Assembly: GCA_902603705.1 (NCBI GenBank)
Contig: CACKVQ010000008.1
Span: 1 to 50,878, forward strand
Direction of reading: 5' to 3'
Length of the DNA stretch: 50,878 nucleotides
Origin: Puniceicoccaceae bacterium
GTDB lineage: Bacteria; Verrucomicrobiota; Verrucomicrobiia; Opitutales; Coraliomargaritaceae
The first letter of the stretch is position 1; every line of letters starts with the position of its first letter. A model generated the notes under the pieces. It was not told where the DNA came from and searched no databases. It saw only the letters and a list, made by a program, of their open reading frames with translations. The position numbers and the translations under genes were made by a program. Positions 27,986-36,257 of this stretch are shown in pieces.

Positions 27986-29020
27986 ATGTTAATCGGTTCT
28001 AGCCAGCAGCCTCTGATTAAATGGACTAATCGAGGGCTCTATTGTGAAAAAGGTGATTTTTATATTGATCCTTGTAGGCGTGTGGATCGAGCTTTGATCA
28101 CTCATGCGCATAGTGATCATGCGCGAGTTGGTATGAAAAGTTATCTGACTGCTGATGCAGGGGTAGGAATTCTAAAAGAACGGATTGGTTTTGATTCTTC
28201 TATTTCTGGCATTCCTTTCGGAAAACATCAACGCATTGGAGATGTTATAGTTTCCTTTCATCCGGCAGGGCACTTACTCGGGTCGGCTCAGATCCGAGTC
28301 GAGCATCGAGGAGAGGTCTGGGTAGTAACTGGAGATTACAAGATAACGCACGATATTTCGTGCGAAGCTTTTGAACCGGTGCGTTGTCATAACTTGATCA
28401 CGGAAGCAACCTTTGCGCTACCTGTTTATAGTTGGCCAGACTCGCAGCTTGTCTTCGAGCAGATAAATCAGTGGTGGCTTAATAATCAGTCAGAAGGTCG
28501 CTGTTCTGTGCTATTTGCATATGCACTAGGTAAGGCGCAACGCTTACTCTGCGGGGTCGACCCATCGATCGGTCCGATTGGAGTGCATGGTGCTGTTGAG
28601 AAGATGCTTCCATATTACCGTAAAGCTGGAAGAGCTATTCCAGAAGGGATTTTTAAGGCAAATGCAGAGAGTAAAGAAAAGCTAAAGGGAGTAGGGCTTA
28701 TAATTGCCCCCGGTTCAGTGCAAAACACGCCATGGTTACGGAAGTTCGCTCCTTATTCACTGGCTTTTGCCTCGGGATGGATGGCGATTCGTGGCGCACG
28801 TAGAAGAAGGGCACTTGATCGTGGATTCGTTATTTCCGACCATGTCGATTGGAAGGGCATTTTAAATACGGTAGACAATACTGGTGCCGAGTGTGTAGGC
28901 GTTATCCACGGCTACGCGGATGCTCTTGTTCGTTGGTTACGAGAAGAGCGAGGATTACGAGCTTATGAAGTCTCTCCAAAATATGCAAAAGATCGACCTG
29001 GAGAGGAGGCTGAAAAATGA
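27986..29020 (+). CDS. DNA ligase-associated metallo-beta-lactamase-fold exonuclease
   Basis: A 344-residue member of the ligase-associated exonuclease family, related to SNM1/CPSF-type nucleases. The metal-binding HAHSDH lies at 40-45, with later family histidines in HPAGHLLGSAQ and the C-terminal SDHVDW. It probably trims DNA ends for the ligase, with which it overlaps by ATGA at 29017. It starts at ATG six bases beyond a strong -10 box. In many bacteria this locus also has an Lhr-type helicase and a PdeM-type phosphoesterase; neither is next to it here. Confidence 0.9.
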   Translation: MLIGSSQQPLIKWTNRGLYCEKGDFYIDPCRRVDRALITHAHSDHARVGMKSYLTADAGVGILKERIGFDSSISGIPFGKHQRIGDVIVSFHPAGHLLGSAQIRVEHRGEVWVVTGDYKITHDISCEAFEPVRCHNLITEATFALPVYSWPDSQLVFEQINQWWLNNQSEGRCSVLFAYALGKAQRLLCGVDPSIGPIGVHGAVEKMLPYYRKAGRAIPEGIFKANAESKEKLKGVGLIIAPGSVQNTPWLRKFAPYSLAFASGWMAIRGARRRRALDRGFVISDHVDWKGILNTVDNTGAECVGVIHGYADALVRWLREERGLRAYEVSPKYAKDRPGEEAEK

Positions 29021-30621
29021 AAGGCTTTAGTGAACTTTATCTTACACTGGATGCCTCAAATCGAAAAAATGAGAAGCTTGCAGCCCTGCGAAACTATTTC
29101 TCGGTAGTACCACCTGAAGACGGTGCGTGGGCAGTTTTTTTCCTTATAGGTAACCGATTAAAGCGACCGATTCGTATGACAGATTTTCGTAAATGGGCAG
29201 GCTTAGCCTGTGGGCAACCGGCTTGGTTAGTGGATGAATGCTACAATCATGTTGGAGATTTAGCGGAGACACTTGCCTTACTTTTATCTGAGCGTAAGCG
29301 CTCTATAAGAGCTCAGGATCGTCCACTTCATCAAGTGGTCCAAGAGGACATCATTCCGCTTAGGGAGTTGGGCTTAGAGGAACAACGTAAGCGACTTGAA
29401 TCAATTTGGGTGCATTTAGATGGAAGTAGCTGTTTCATATTTAATAAATTAATTACCGGAGGTTTTAGAGTAGGGGTAAGTCAGAGCTTAGTGGCTACTG
29501 CATTAGCTGAGCTCGCAAATGTTGAGCCAGCAATTATGGCACACCGCTTGATGGGAATTTGGAAGCCTACGCCGTGCGCTTATAAAGCGCTTTTTACAGG
29601 TTCACACTCGGAAGACCAAACTGCAAAGCCATATCCATTTTGCTTATCTTATCCTCTCGATGAGATAGCTCGTAGTAGGCTTGATACTATTTCGAAATGG
29701 CAAGTCGAGTGGAAATGGGATGGCATTCGTGCTCAACTTATAAAGCGTGGAAATGAAGTTATTTTATGGTCGCGAGGAAAAGAAATGCTCACAGATCAAT
29801 TTCCTGAGATTGTTGAAGAAGCAGCAAGTTGGTCAGGTAGTATTGTACTTGACGGGGAACTACTAGCATGGGACCACGATTCACCAGCGCCTTTTTCCGA
29901 ATTACAGCGTCGTTTAGGGCGAAAGAACGTAAGCGTTAAGATGCGAAATGATGTGCCTGTATTGTTTATGTCATATGATCTGTTAGAATTTGACGGCGTT
30001 GACTTTCGTAATAAGAGTACTCAGGAGCGGCGCAGTATACTGCAAAGCTGGTCATCTGGGATATCTTCTAGATACTTTGGAATCTCGCCGCTTATAGAAG
30101 CGTGTTCGTGGGAGGTGGTATTGCGACTTCGTGAGGAATCTAGGCGACGAAGAGTAGAAGGAATTATGCTAAAGCGAAAAGAAGCTCCCTATCATTCAGG
30201 TAGAAAAAAAGGTGATTGGTGGAAATGGAAAGTAGCGCCCTACACTATAGATGCTATTATGATCTATGCTCAACTAGGGCATGGACGCCGAGCAGGCTTA
30301 TATACCGATTATACTTTTGCAGTATGGAACGAGGATAGCCTAGTTCCTATTGCTAAGGCCTATTCTGGCTTGAGTGATCATGATATTCGAAAAGTCGATA
30401 GATGGATTCGGCAAAATACGACAGATTCCCACGGACCAGTGCGAGTTCTTGAACCCAAGCAAGTCTTTGAAATCGCCTTTGAAGGTATTAACGAGTCGAA
30501 GCGTCACAAATCGGGCATTGCTGTTCGTTTTCCACGTATTCTTCGTTGGCGTAAAGACAAGTTGCCTAAAGATGCTGATAGTCTTAAGATGGTTCGTTCC
30601 TTGCTTGCGGTTGACAGTTAG
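29017..30621 (+). CDS. ATP-dependent DNA ligase (exonuclease-associated type)
   Basis: A 534-residue ATP-dependent DNA ligase. The adenylated lysine is K233 in the KxDG motif KWDG of EWKWDGIRAQ, and further nucleotidyltransferase motifs appear as LDGELLAWD and EGIMLKR. An N-terminal DNA-binding domain covers about residues 1-200 and an OB-fold domain the C-terminus. It would seal nicks in repair, beside the replicative NAD-dependent LigA presumably encoded elsewhere. Its start overlaps the exonuclease stop by 4 bases and is preceded by GGAGAGGAGG, the strongest Shine-Dalgarno sequence I see in this window, consistent with internal initiation in a bicistronic mRNA. Confidence 0.93.
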   Translation: MKGFSELYLTLDASNRKNEKLAALRNYFSVVPPEDGAWAVFFLIGNRLKRPIRMTDFRKWAGLACGQPAWLVDECYNHVGDLAETLALLLSERKRSIRAQDRPLHQVVQEDIIPLRELGLEEQRKRLESIWVHLDGSSCFIFNKLITGGFRVGVSQSLVATALAELANVEPAIMAHRLMGIWKPTPCAYKALFTGSHSEDQTAKPYPFCLSYPLDEIARSRLDTISKWQVEWKWDGIRAQLIKRGNEVILWSRGKEMLTDQFPEIVEEAASWSGSIVLDGELLAWDHDSPAPFSELQRRLGRKNVSVKMRNDVPVLFMSYDLLEFDGVDFRNKSTQERRSILQSWSSGISSRYFGISPLIEACSWEVVLRLREESRRRRVEGIMLKRKEAPYHSGRKKGDWWKWKVAPYTIDAIMIYAQLGHGRRAGLYTDYTFAVWNEDSLVPIAKAYSGLSDHDIRKVDRWIRQNTTDSHGPVRVLEPKQVFEIAFEGINESKRHKSGIAVRFPRILRWRKDKLPKDADSLKMVRSLLAVDS

Positions 30622-30681
30622 TATTTATTAAACAGTATACTTGACCAATGTATGGGTTTTTTTACTGTCCCGCATTTTGAT

Positions 30682-30755
30682 AGGCTCATGGTGTAATGGT
30701 AGCACAACGGTTTTTGGTACCGTTTGTCGGGGTTCAAATCCCTGTGAGCCTGCCA
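30682..30755 (+). tRNA. trnQ: tRNA-Gln (anticodon TTG)
   Basis: A full cloverleaf folds by eye: acceptor AGGCTCA/TGAGCCT, D stem GTGT/GCAC, anticodon stem ACGGT/ACCGT with loop TTTTGGT (anticodon TTG, reads CAA and CAG), T stem CGGGG/CCCTG with loop TTCAAAT, discriminator G73 and encoded CCA. The first pair is A1-U72, not the U1-A72 expected of a GatCAB substrate. A terminator follows at once. Confidence 0.95.
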
Positions 30756-30793
30756 CCTTTAAGTTTGCTCTAATTGCTTAAAGGCATTTTTTT
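30756..30793 (+). terminator. Rho-independent terminator after tRNA-Gln
   Basis: An 8-base perfect stem CCTTTAAG/CTTAAAGG with a 13-base loop is followed by CA and seven Ts. It starts directly after the tRNA CCA end, and would isolate the tRNA transcript from the citramalate synthase gene 18 bases further on. Confidence 0.75.
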
Positions 30794-30811
30794 AGCATAT
30801 TATTAGATATT

Positions 30812-32404
30812 ATGTCTCAAGCTATTAAAATTTATGATACAACTTTACGAGACGGTACCCAAGGCGAAGGGGTATCTTTTACCGTTGCAGGAAAACTACG
30901 TATAGCCGAGAAGCTCGATCAATTCGGTGTAGATTATATAGAAGGTGGATGGCCTGGTTCAAATCCGCGCGATATGGCTTTCTTTAAGGAAGCTCAAAAG
31001 CTTGAATTAAAACATGCTAAGATTGCAGCTTTTGGTTCGACGCGACGTGCCAGCCTGAAAGCAAAGGATGACCCTCAGCTTAAATTACTCCTCGATGCAA
31101 ATACTTCGATTGTAACTATTTTCGGTAAAACTTGGCTTCTGCATGTGACCGAAATTCTACGCACTACTGCGGAAGAGAACCTAGATATGATCGAGGACTC
31201 TGTTCGTTTTTTGACGGAAAATGGACGTGAAGTTATTTATGATGCAGAACATTTTTTCGACGGTTACATAGATAATCCTGAATATGCTCTAAAGACACTA
31301 GAAGCTGCTGAGCGAGGAGGTGCGATAAATTTGACACTCTGCGATACCAATGGCGGTAAACTTGTTAATGAGATTAGAGATATCGTCGCTGATGTCGTAT
31401 CAAAGTTTTCTAGTACAACTATTGGTGTACACTGTCATAATGATTCTGGGCTTGGTGTTGCAGTTTCGCTAGCTGGAATCGAATCAGGTGCTTGTTTAGT
31501 CCAAGGTACTATTAATGGAATAGGTGAAAGAATAGGTAATGCCAACCTTACATCTATTATCCCTAACTTAAGTATTAAGATGGGAAAAGATTTAAACTGC
31601 GGGGTCAACTTGAGTAAATTGCGTAGCCTTTCGCACTTTGTTGATGAAATGGCTAATAGATCCTCGGATAACGCAGCACCTTTTGTAGGCAATAGTGCAT
31701 TTGCCCACAAGGGAGGGGTACATGCGGATGCTGCTGTAAAAGTGAAGCATAGCTATGAGCACATGAAACCTGAGCTAGTCGGAAATAGTACCCGTGTACT
31801 CGTCTCTGATATGTCTGGGCGTGGTAGCGTCATGATGAAGGCACGGGAAATAGGACTTGATATTGACGTTCGAGCGCCCGAAATGAAGGATTTCATAGAG
31901 GAGCTTAAGGAGTTAGAGTTCAGAGGATACGGCTACGAGGCAGCGGATGCGTCGTTCAAGCTTTTGTTGAACCGATTTATTAACAAAAAAAAGCAGTATT
32001 TTGAATTGATAGGATATCGTGTTTCCGTAGGTCATCAATCCGCACTGGAACGGACTGTGTCCGAAGCTACAGTACAAGTCAAAATTGGTGATGAGATTCA
32101 GCATACAGTAGCGGAGGCTAATGGCCCAGTTGGGGCACTCGACGATGCTCTTCGTAAAGCTATTTCTCCTCTATTTCCCGAAATACTAGAAGTAGAGCTT
32201 GTCGATTTCAAAGTACGTATTCTGGAAAGCCAGTTAGGTGCAGATGCTATTATTCGTGTTCAAATCGAGTCAACGGACGGCCGTGAAGTCTGGGGCACAG
32301 TTGGTGCAAGCGATAACATTATTGAGGCAACTTGGAAAGCGCTACTAGATTCGGTTGAGTATAAGATCCTACTTGAATCGGAGAAAAAATCTATAAAAGC
32401 ATAA
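30812..32404 (+). CDS. cimA: (R)-Citramalate synthase
   Basis: Condenses pyruvate and acetyl-CoA to citramalate, the entry to threonine-independent isoleucine synthesis. The 530-residue protein has the LeuA-like TIM barrel opening with DTTLRDGTQGEG (R13, D14), the metal-site HCHNDSGLGVA and NGIGERIGN segments, and a C-terminal LeuA-type allosteric/dimer domain (about 400-525), usual for isoleucine feedback. Pyruvate-specific sequence such as GWPGSNPRD favours CimA over 2-isopropylmalate or homocitrate synthase. IlvH and IlvC are also encoded in this window. A TATTAT hexamer ends eight bases before ATG, and no Shine-Dalgarno is present. Confidence 0.94.
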   Translation: MSQAIKIYDTTLRDGTQGEGVSFTVAGKLRIAEKLDQFGVDYIEGGWPGSNPRDMAFFKEAQKLELKHAKIAAFGSTRRASLKAKDDPQLKLLLDANTSIVTIFGKTWLLHVTEILRTTAEENLDMIEDSVRFLTENGREVIYDAEHFFDGYIDNPEYALKTLEAAERGGAINLTLCDTNGGKLVNEIRDIVADVVSKFSSTTIGVHCHNDSGLGVAVSLAGIESGACLVQGTINGIGERIGNANLTSIIPNLSIKMGKDLNCGVNLSKLRSLSHFVDEMANRSSDNAAPFVGNSAFAHKGGVHADAAVKVKHSYEHMKPELVGNSTRVLVSDMSGRGSVMMKAREIGLDIDVRAPEMKDFIEELKELEFRGYGYEAADASFKLLLNRFINKKKQYFELIGYRVSVGHQSALERTVSEATVQVKIGDEIQHTVAEANGPVGALDDALRKAISPLFPEILEVELVDFKVRILESQLGADAIIRVQIESTDGREVWGTVGASDNIIEATWKALLDSVEYKILLESEKKSIKA

Positions 32405-32607
32405 TCTGTTACGTCCTAAAGGACTTTTTATAGATACAAGAGCAGTCGATGGTCGAATTAATTGTATTCTCTATTGTTTGCATTAGTTGTTCATGCATGT
32501 GTGTGCTGAATTAGGCCCAATTTAATCATACAGATGTAAAGGAAGTAATGTTAGAGAACTAATTGCAGTTTTTTGTTATTAATCGTGATTTTTAACGTTC
32601 TAATTAG

Positions 32608-33375
32608 ATGAGTATTTATCAATCTAATATTCCACTTGCCGATCGCTTGATTGAGCGTGTGCCTCCCCATAGGTCCCCTGTGATGTACCAGCGGTGGGAC
32701 GAGCTTCTTTTTCTTCACTGGTCCGTTGATGTAAGTGAAGTAGCTCAGCATCTTCCTCCAGGTTTGAGGGTAGACTCTTTCGATGGAAAAGCTTGGGTTG
32801 GCATAGTTCCCTTCACAATGCGTGGAGTAAGACCTAGATTTCTGCCTGCAGTGGCAGGGTTATCTAATTTTCCTGAGCTTAACCTGCGTACTTATGTGGT
32901 CGATGATCAAGGTCGCCCAGGGGTCTGGTTTTTCTCTTTGGATACTCCTAAACGTATACCTAACTGGATAGCACGAACATTTTTTCATTTGAACTATAGA
33001 CAAGCAAGAATGCATGTTAATATGAATAATTTCACTTGTATTTATCGATCAGAGCTACGCGATAGATCAAAAATTCATCAAACTCAAGAGTATGTCTGGC
33101 GGCGGCGGGGGAAGTCATTCCATGCAGAGCCAAGTGAATTAGAATTTTTCTTGGTTGAGCGATATCGACTATTTGCTTATTCTAAAGCGAAGAAACGTTT
33201 ATTAACAGGGAGAGTTCACCATGAGCCTTACACGCTTCAATTCGTGGAACTTGAGCGTTATACCAAGGGCTTATTTGATAATAATGGTTTAGTGATGCCT
33301 AGTGGAGAGCCGATCTCGGCTCTGGCATCAGCAGGGGTCAATGTACTAATTTTTCCTATGGAAATAGTTGGCTGA
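32608..33375 (+). CDS. DUF2071 (YqjF-like) family protein
   Basis: A 255-residue soluble protein of the DUF2071 family, related in fold to acetoacetate decarboxylase-like proteins but without known activity. Recognisable segments are RWDELLFLHWSVD near residue 30, LPPGLRVDSFDGKAWVGIVPF at 49-69 (family hallmark) and LNLRTYV near 92. It stands alone between cimA (203 bases upstream, a stretch with only a weak GTCC/GGAC hairpin plus five Ts at 32413-32429) and the convergent glyoxalase gene. No signal peptide is present. Function is unknown. Confidence 0.82.
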   Translation: MSIYQSNIPLADRLIERVPPHRSPVMYQRWDELLFLHWSVDVSEVAQHLPPGLRVDSFDGKAWVGIVPFTMRGVRPRFLPAVAGLSNFPELNLRTYVVDDQGRPGVWFFSLDTPKRIPNWIARTFFHLNYRQARMHVNMNNFTCIYRSELRDRSKIHQTQEYVWRRRGKSFHAEPSELEFFLVERYRLFAYSKAKKRLLTGRVHHEPYTLQFVELERYTKGLFDNNGLVMPSGEPISALASAGVNVLIFPMEIVG

Positions 33376-33428
33376 TTGCACCTTTTATATTAAATAAGCA
33401 CCATAAATAGCCTGGAAAGTCGATTTAT

Positions 33429-33818
33429 CTATGCGTGCTCTAAGATTTCAATTTCGTAACCATCAGGATCGGTAATAAAAGCCATATTTTTTCCGTTCCT
33501 GAATTGTTCTCTCCAGTTTGATGGCCACAAGTCTAATTCCATTTCGAGGCCTTCTAGCATTTCGCAATACTCTAAAATATCGTCAACGAGTATACAGGTA
33601 TGAACGAGATCTTCTGGCACATTGACATTGTAACCAGGAGAGTAGGTCAGCTCAAGCTTGTGATTGCTACCAGGGATGTGTAAGTGAGCTAATTGATTGC
33701 CGCTAGGTGATTTATTGGTTCGTCGAAGTACTTCAAAGCCGCAAGTCTGGCAATACCAGTTGATAGATATTTCTAGATTAGAAACTCGTATACGAGTGTG
33801 GTCGAATGTAACTGGCAT
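33429..33818 (-). CDS. Glyoxalase I-like VOC family protein
   Basis: A 129-residue vicinal-oxygen-chelate protein matching bacterial lactoylglutathione lyase in length. All four probable metal ligands are present: H7, E56 (HKLELTY), H73 (LVHTCI) and E124 (DPDGYEIEIL). In E. coli the equivalent enzyme uses Ni to convert the methylglyoxal-glutathione hemithioacetal to lactoylglutathione. Whether this organism uses glutathione cannot be seen, so another VOC substrate is possible. It lies 78 bases downstream of lexA on the same strand, with no link to it suggested. Confidence 0.83.
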   Translation of the reverse strand: MPVTFDHTRIRVSNLEISINWYCQTCGFEVLRRTNKSPSGNQLAHLHIPGSNHKLELTYSPGYNVNVPEDLVHTCILVDDILEYCEMLEGLEMELDLWPSNWREQFRNGKNMAFITDPDGYEIEILEHA

Positions 33819-33896
33819 TATGTACTATATAATAGGTAACTGTCATTTATTACAAGCAGATCTAGTAAGAATACAATATTTCAGTAATTAAGTTAA

Positions 33897-34538
33897 TCAT
33901 ATACTTCTTACCACCGCTTTAGCAACGCCTTGTACGGTCAGGTCATTTATCGGGTAGAGTTCGGGGTAAAATTTATTTTCCGCCTTTAGGTATGGGGGTT
34001 CGCCACTTTTCTGAATAAATCGCTTGAGTGTTGTTTCCCCGTCAATCAGAGCGGCAACAATATTCCCATCTTGCGGATCGCGAGGCTCTACTACTACCAT
34101 GTCTCCATCGTAGATCTCAGCATCAACCATACTATCTCCACGGACTTGAAGAGCGAAACTACGATTTCGCTTAGAAAAACCCGCACTAGCGATATCTACT
34201 TGAAGGCGTCCAATTTCACCAGACGGCTCCACTCTGTCTGGATAGCCCGCCGCGATGTCACCAATAATAGGAATGTCCACAACTTCTGAGGCGTTTTTTG
34301 GCATCTCACTTACTTCGGGAGTATCATGGTGGTGAATGCGGAAAGTGCGTGCTTGGCCTGTAATGCGCTCAATAGCATCTTTTTTCTCCAAAGCTCTAAG
34401 GTGGCCCATGACAGCATTAGTACTTTTGAAATTAAATTTCTCTTGAATCTCTCTTATACTTGGCCAGAAGCCATTTCGCCATTCGTGATGTTCAATGAAC
34501 GATAGTATTTCGCGTTGCCGGTATGTAAGATCTTTCAT
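33897..34538 (-). CDS. lexA: LexA repressor
   Basis: The 213-residue SOS repressor has an N-terminal winged helix (about 1-68) and a C-terminal S24 latent protease domain. The self-cleavage bond is Ala97-Gly98 in IAAGYP; the catalytic dyad is S136 (RGDSM) and K172 (TTLKRF). I chose ATG at 34538, giving the family-typical MKDLTYRQREIL. An upstream in-frame TTG at 34577 lies inside the -35 box of the promoter and cannot be transcribed from it. The promoter and an overlapping dyad are directly upstream, which fits autorepression. It diverges from ugd. Confidence 0.96.
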   Translation of the reverse strand: MKDLTYRQREILSFIEHHEWRNGFWPSIREIQEKFNFKSTNAVMGHLRALEKKDAIERITGQARTFRIHHHDTPEVSEMPKNASEVVDIPIIGDIAAGYPDRVEPSGEIGRLQVDIASAGFSKRNRSFALQVRGDSMVDAEIYDGDMVVVEPRDPQDGNIVAALIDGETTLKRFIQKSGEPPYLKAENKFYPELYPINDLTVQGVAKAVVRSI

Positions 34539-34540
34539 AG

Positions 34541-34577
34541 TGTTCAATTGTATACGTGAACAATTGTCCATTGTCAA
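34541..34577 (-). promoter_or_regulatory. lexA promoter with overlapping operator-like dyad
   Basis: On the minus strand TTGACA (34577-34572), a 17-base spacer and TATACA (34554-34549) make a near-consensus promoter. A perfect dyad TGTTCA-N10-TGAACA (34541-34562) covers the -10 box and start site, a logical LexA autoregulatory operator that differs from the E. coli CTGT-N8-ACAG box. The ATG at 34538 is ten bases past the -10, so the mRNA leader would be at most a few bases. Confidence 0.7.
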
Positions 34578-34799
34578 GCTAGGGTTTTAATTACTTTCTA
34601 CTGCATATTGTACTTTTTACGATAGTTTCATTCAACTCAATTGCTGCTATGTTAATATTGAGCAGTTCAAATAATCCAGCAGCATACTGTTGTAAGACCT
34701 CGATTCACCTCTAGTTGTTCAATAGTGGTAAATTAGATTACTAAGTTCATACTTTAATTGGAATTGCCTTTTTTTTTCATAGAGTTGGTAATACTATTT

Positions 34800-36158
34800 A
34801 TGAATATTTGTTGCATTGGGGCAGGTTATGTAGGCGGCCCGACTATGGCCATGGTCGCTTACAAGTGTAGGCATCATGTAGTAACTGTTGTTGATGTTAA
34901 TCCTGACCGGATTCAAGCATGGAACTCTGATTCGCTACCCGTGTATGAGCCAGGGCTAAAAGAGATTGTTCAAGAAATACGAGGTAGTAATTTATTTTTC
35001 TCTACCGATATAGATACAGCAATTCGCGAGGCTGAAATGATATTTCTTAGCGTGAACACACCTACCAAGACTTACGGAGTTGGAGCGGGTCGTGCGGCGG
35101 ACCTTCGTTATGTTGAAAAGTGTGCGCGAAAGATAGCTGAGGTGGCGAATGAGGATAAAATAGTAGTGGAAAAGTCTACTCTACCAGTGCGTACAGCAGA
35201 ATCGGTGAAGCGTATTCTCGAATCAAATACTAATGGAAAAACTTTTCAAGTACTGTCCAATCCAGAGTTTTTGGCTGAAGGAACGGCTATGGCCGACCTC
35301 GAAGCACCCGACCGTGTTCTAATCGGGGGTGAGCAAACTCCTGAAGGTAAATCCGCAATTAAAAAACTATTTGATATCTATGCTAACTGGGTGCCCATCG
35401 AGCGCATATTAACTACAAATTTATGGTCCTCTGAGCTCTCCAAGTTGACTGCGAATGCATTTTTAGCACAGCGCATTTCATCGATTAATTCCATTTCTGC
35501 ACTCTGCGAAAGAACGGGAGCAGATATTGATGAGGTCGCTCGGGCTATTGGTACGGATAGTCGTATTGGCGCCAAGTTTCTAAAGGCATCTGTAGGTTTT
35601 GGTGGTTCCTGCTTTCAGAAGGACATATTTAATCTTGCTTACCTCTGCGAACATTTCGAGCTACCTGAAGTAGCAAGTTATTGGAATAACGTAATCGAGA
35701 TGAACGATTACCAGAAGCACCGATTTAGCCGAAGGGTCCTTGCTTCAATGTTTAATACTGTCTCGGGCAAGAAAATTGCTATTCTAGGTTTTGCTTTCAA
35801 GAAAGATACTAATGACACTCGAGAGTCTGCGGCTATTTATGTTTGTAAGGACTTATTAGAAGAACAGTCCAAACTTTCTATATACGATCCTCAGGTTGAG
35901 GTAAGTCAAATACAGCGAGATCTTGGCCTCGATGATGAGAATGAGTGTGTTAGTTTTTGTACCGATGCCTATGAAGCAACAAAGGGTGCACATGCGGTTC
36001 TAATTCTAACTGATTGGGATGAGTTCCAAGCGCTTGATTATCGTAGAATTTACGAGCAAATGCACCAACCAGCTTTTCTATTTGATGGTCGAAATATACT
36101 TGATGTCGATGCACTTATCGAAATCGGATTTGAAGCTAGTTGTGTAGGCAAAGGCTAA
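34800..36158 (+). CDS. ugd: UDP-glucose 6-dehydrogenase (animal/plant-type)
   Basis: Oxidises UDP-glucose twice with NAD to UDP-glucuronate for polysaccharide or LPS sugars. The 452-residue enzyme opens [13 protein letters not shown] (NAD-binding GxGxxG). The catalytic thiol is C271 in FGGSCFQKD, and the sequence style ([20 protein letters not shown]) matches the longer eukaryote-type branch. ATG at 34800 begins the fold directly; an earlier in-frame ATG at 34758 would add a hydrophobic 14-residue tail not expected in a cytosolic enzyme. The 261-base gap to lexA holds the lexA promoter; a weak TTGCCT/TAATAC pair precedes this gene. Confidence 0.94.
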   Translation: MNICCIGAGYVGGPTMAMVAYKCRHHVVTVVDVNPDRIQAWNSDSLPVYEPGLKEIVQEIRGSNLFFSTDIDTAIREAEMIFLSVNTPTKTYGVGAGRAADLRYVEKCARKIAEVANEDKIVVEKSTLPVRTAESVKRILESNTNGKTFQVLSNPEFLAEGTAMADLEAPDRVLIGGEQTPEGKSAIKKLFDIYANWVPIERILTTNLWSSELSKLTANAFLAQRISSINSISALCERTGADIDEVARAIGTDSRIGAKFLKASVGFGGSCFQKDIFNLAYLCEHFELPEVASYWNNVIEMNDYQKHRFSRRVLASMFNTVSGKKIAILGFAFKKDTNDTRESAAIYVCKDLLEEQSKLSIYDPQVEVSQIQRDLGLDDENECVSFCTDAYEATKGAHAVLILTDWDEFQALDYRRIYEQMHQPAFLFDGRNILDVDALIEIGFEASCVGKG

Positions 36159-36257
36159 TACTAATGGAAGTATATCAAATTTTATATTATGTTTGCGAAA
36201 CTTACAATTAGCCAAAAGATAAATAAATTATCCTTTTAGGTATTATATGTTTAACCA

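Noticed and set aside
32413-32429. Terminator after cimA (GTCC-TAAA-GGAC plus five Ts)
   Set aside because: A four-base stem is too weak to list as a feature with confidence.
34539-34577. 13-residue N-terminal extension of LexA from TTG at 34577
   Set aside because: The TTG is part of the TTGACA -35 box, and the family begins at the internal MKDLTYRQ.
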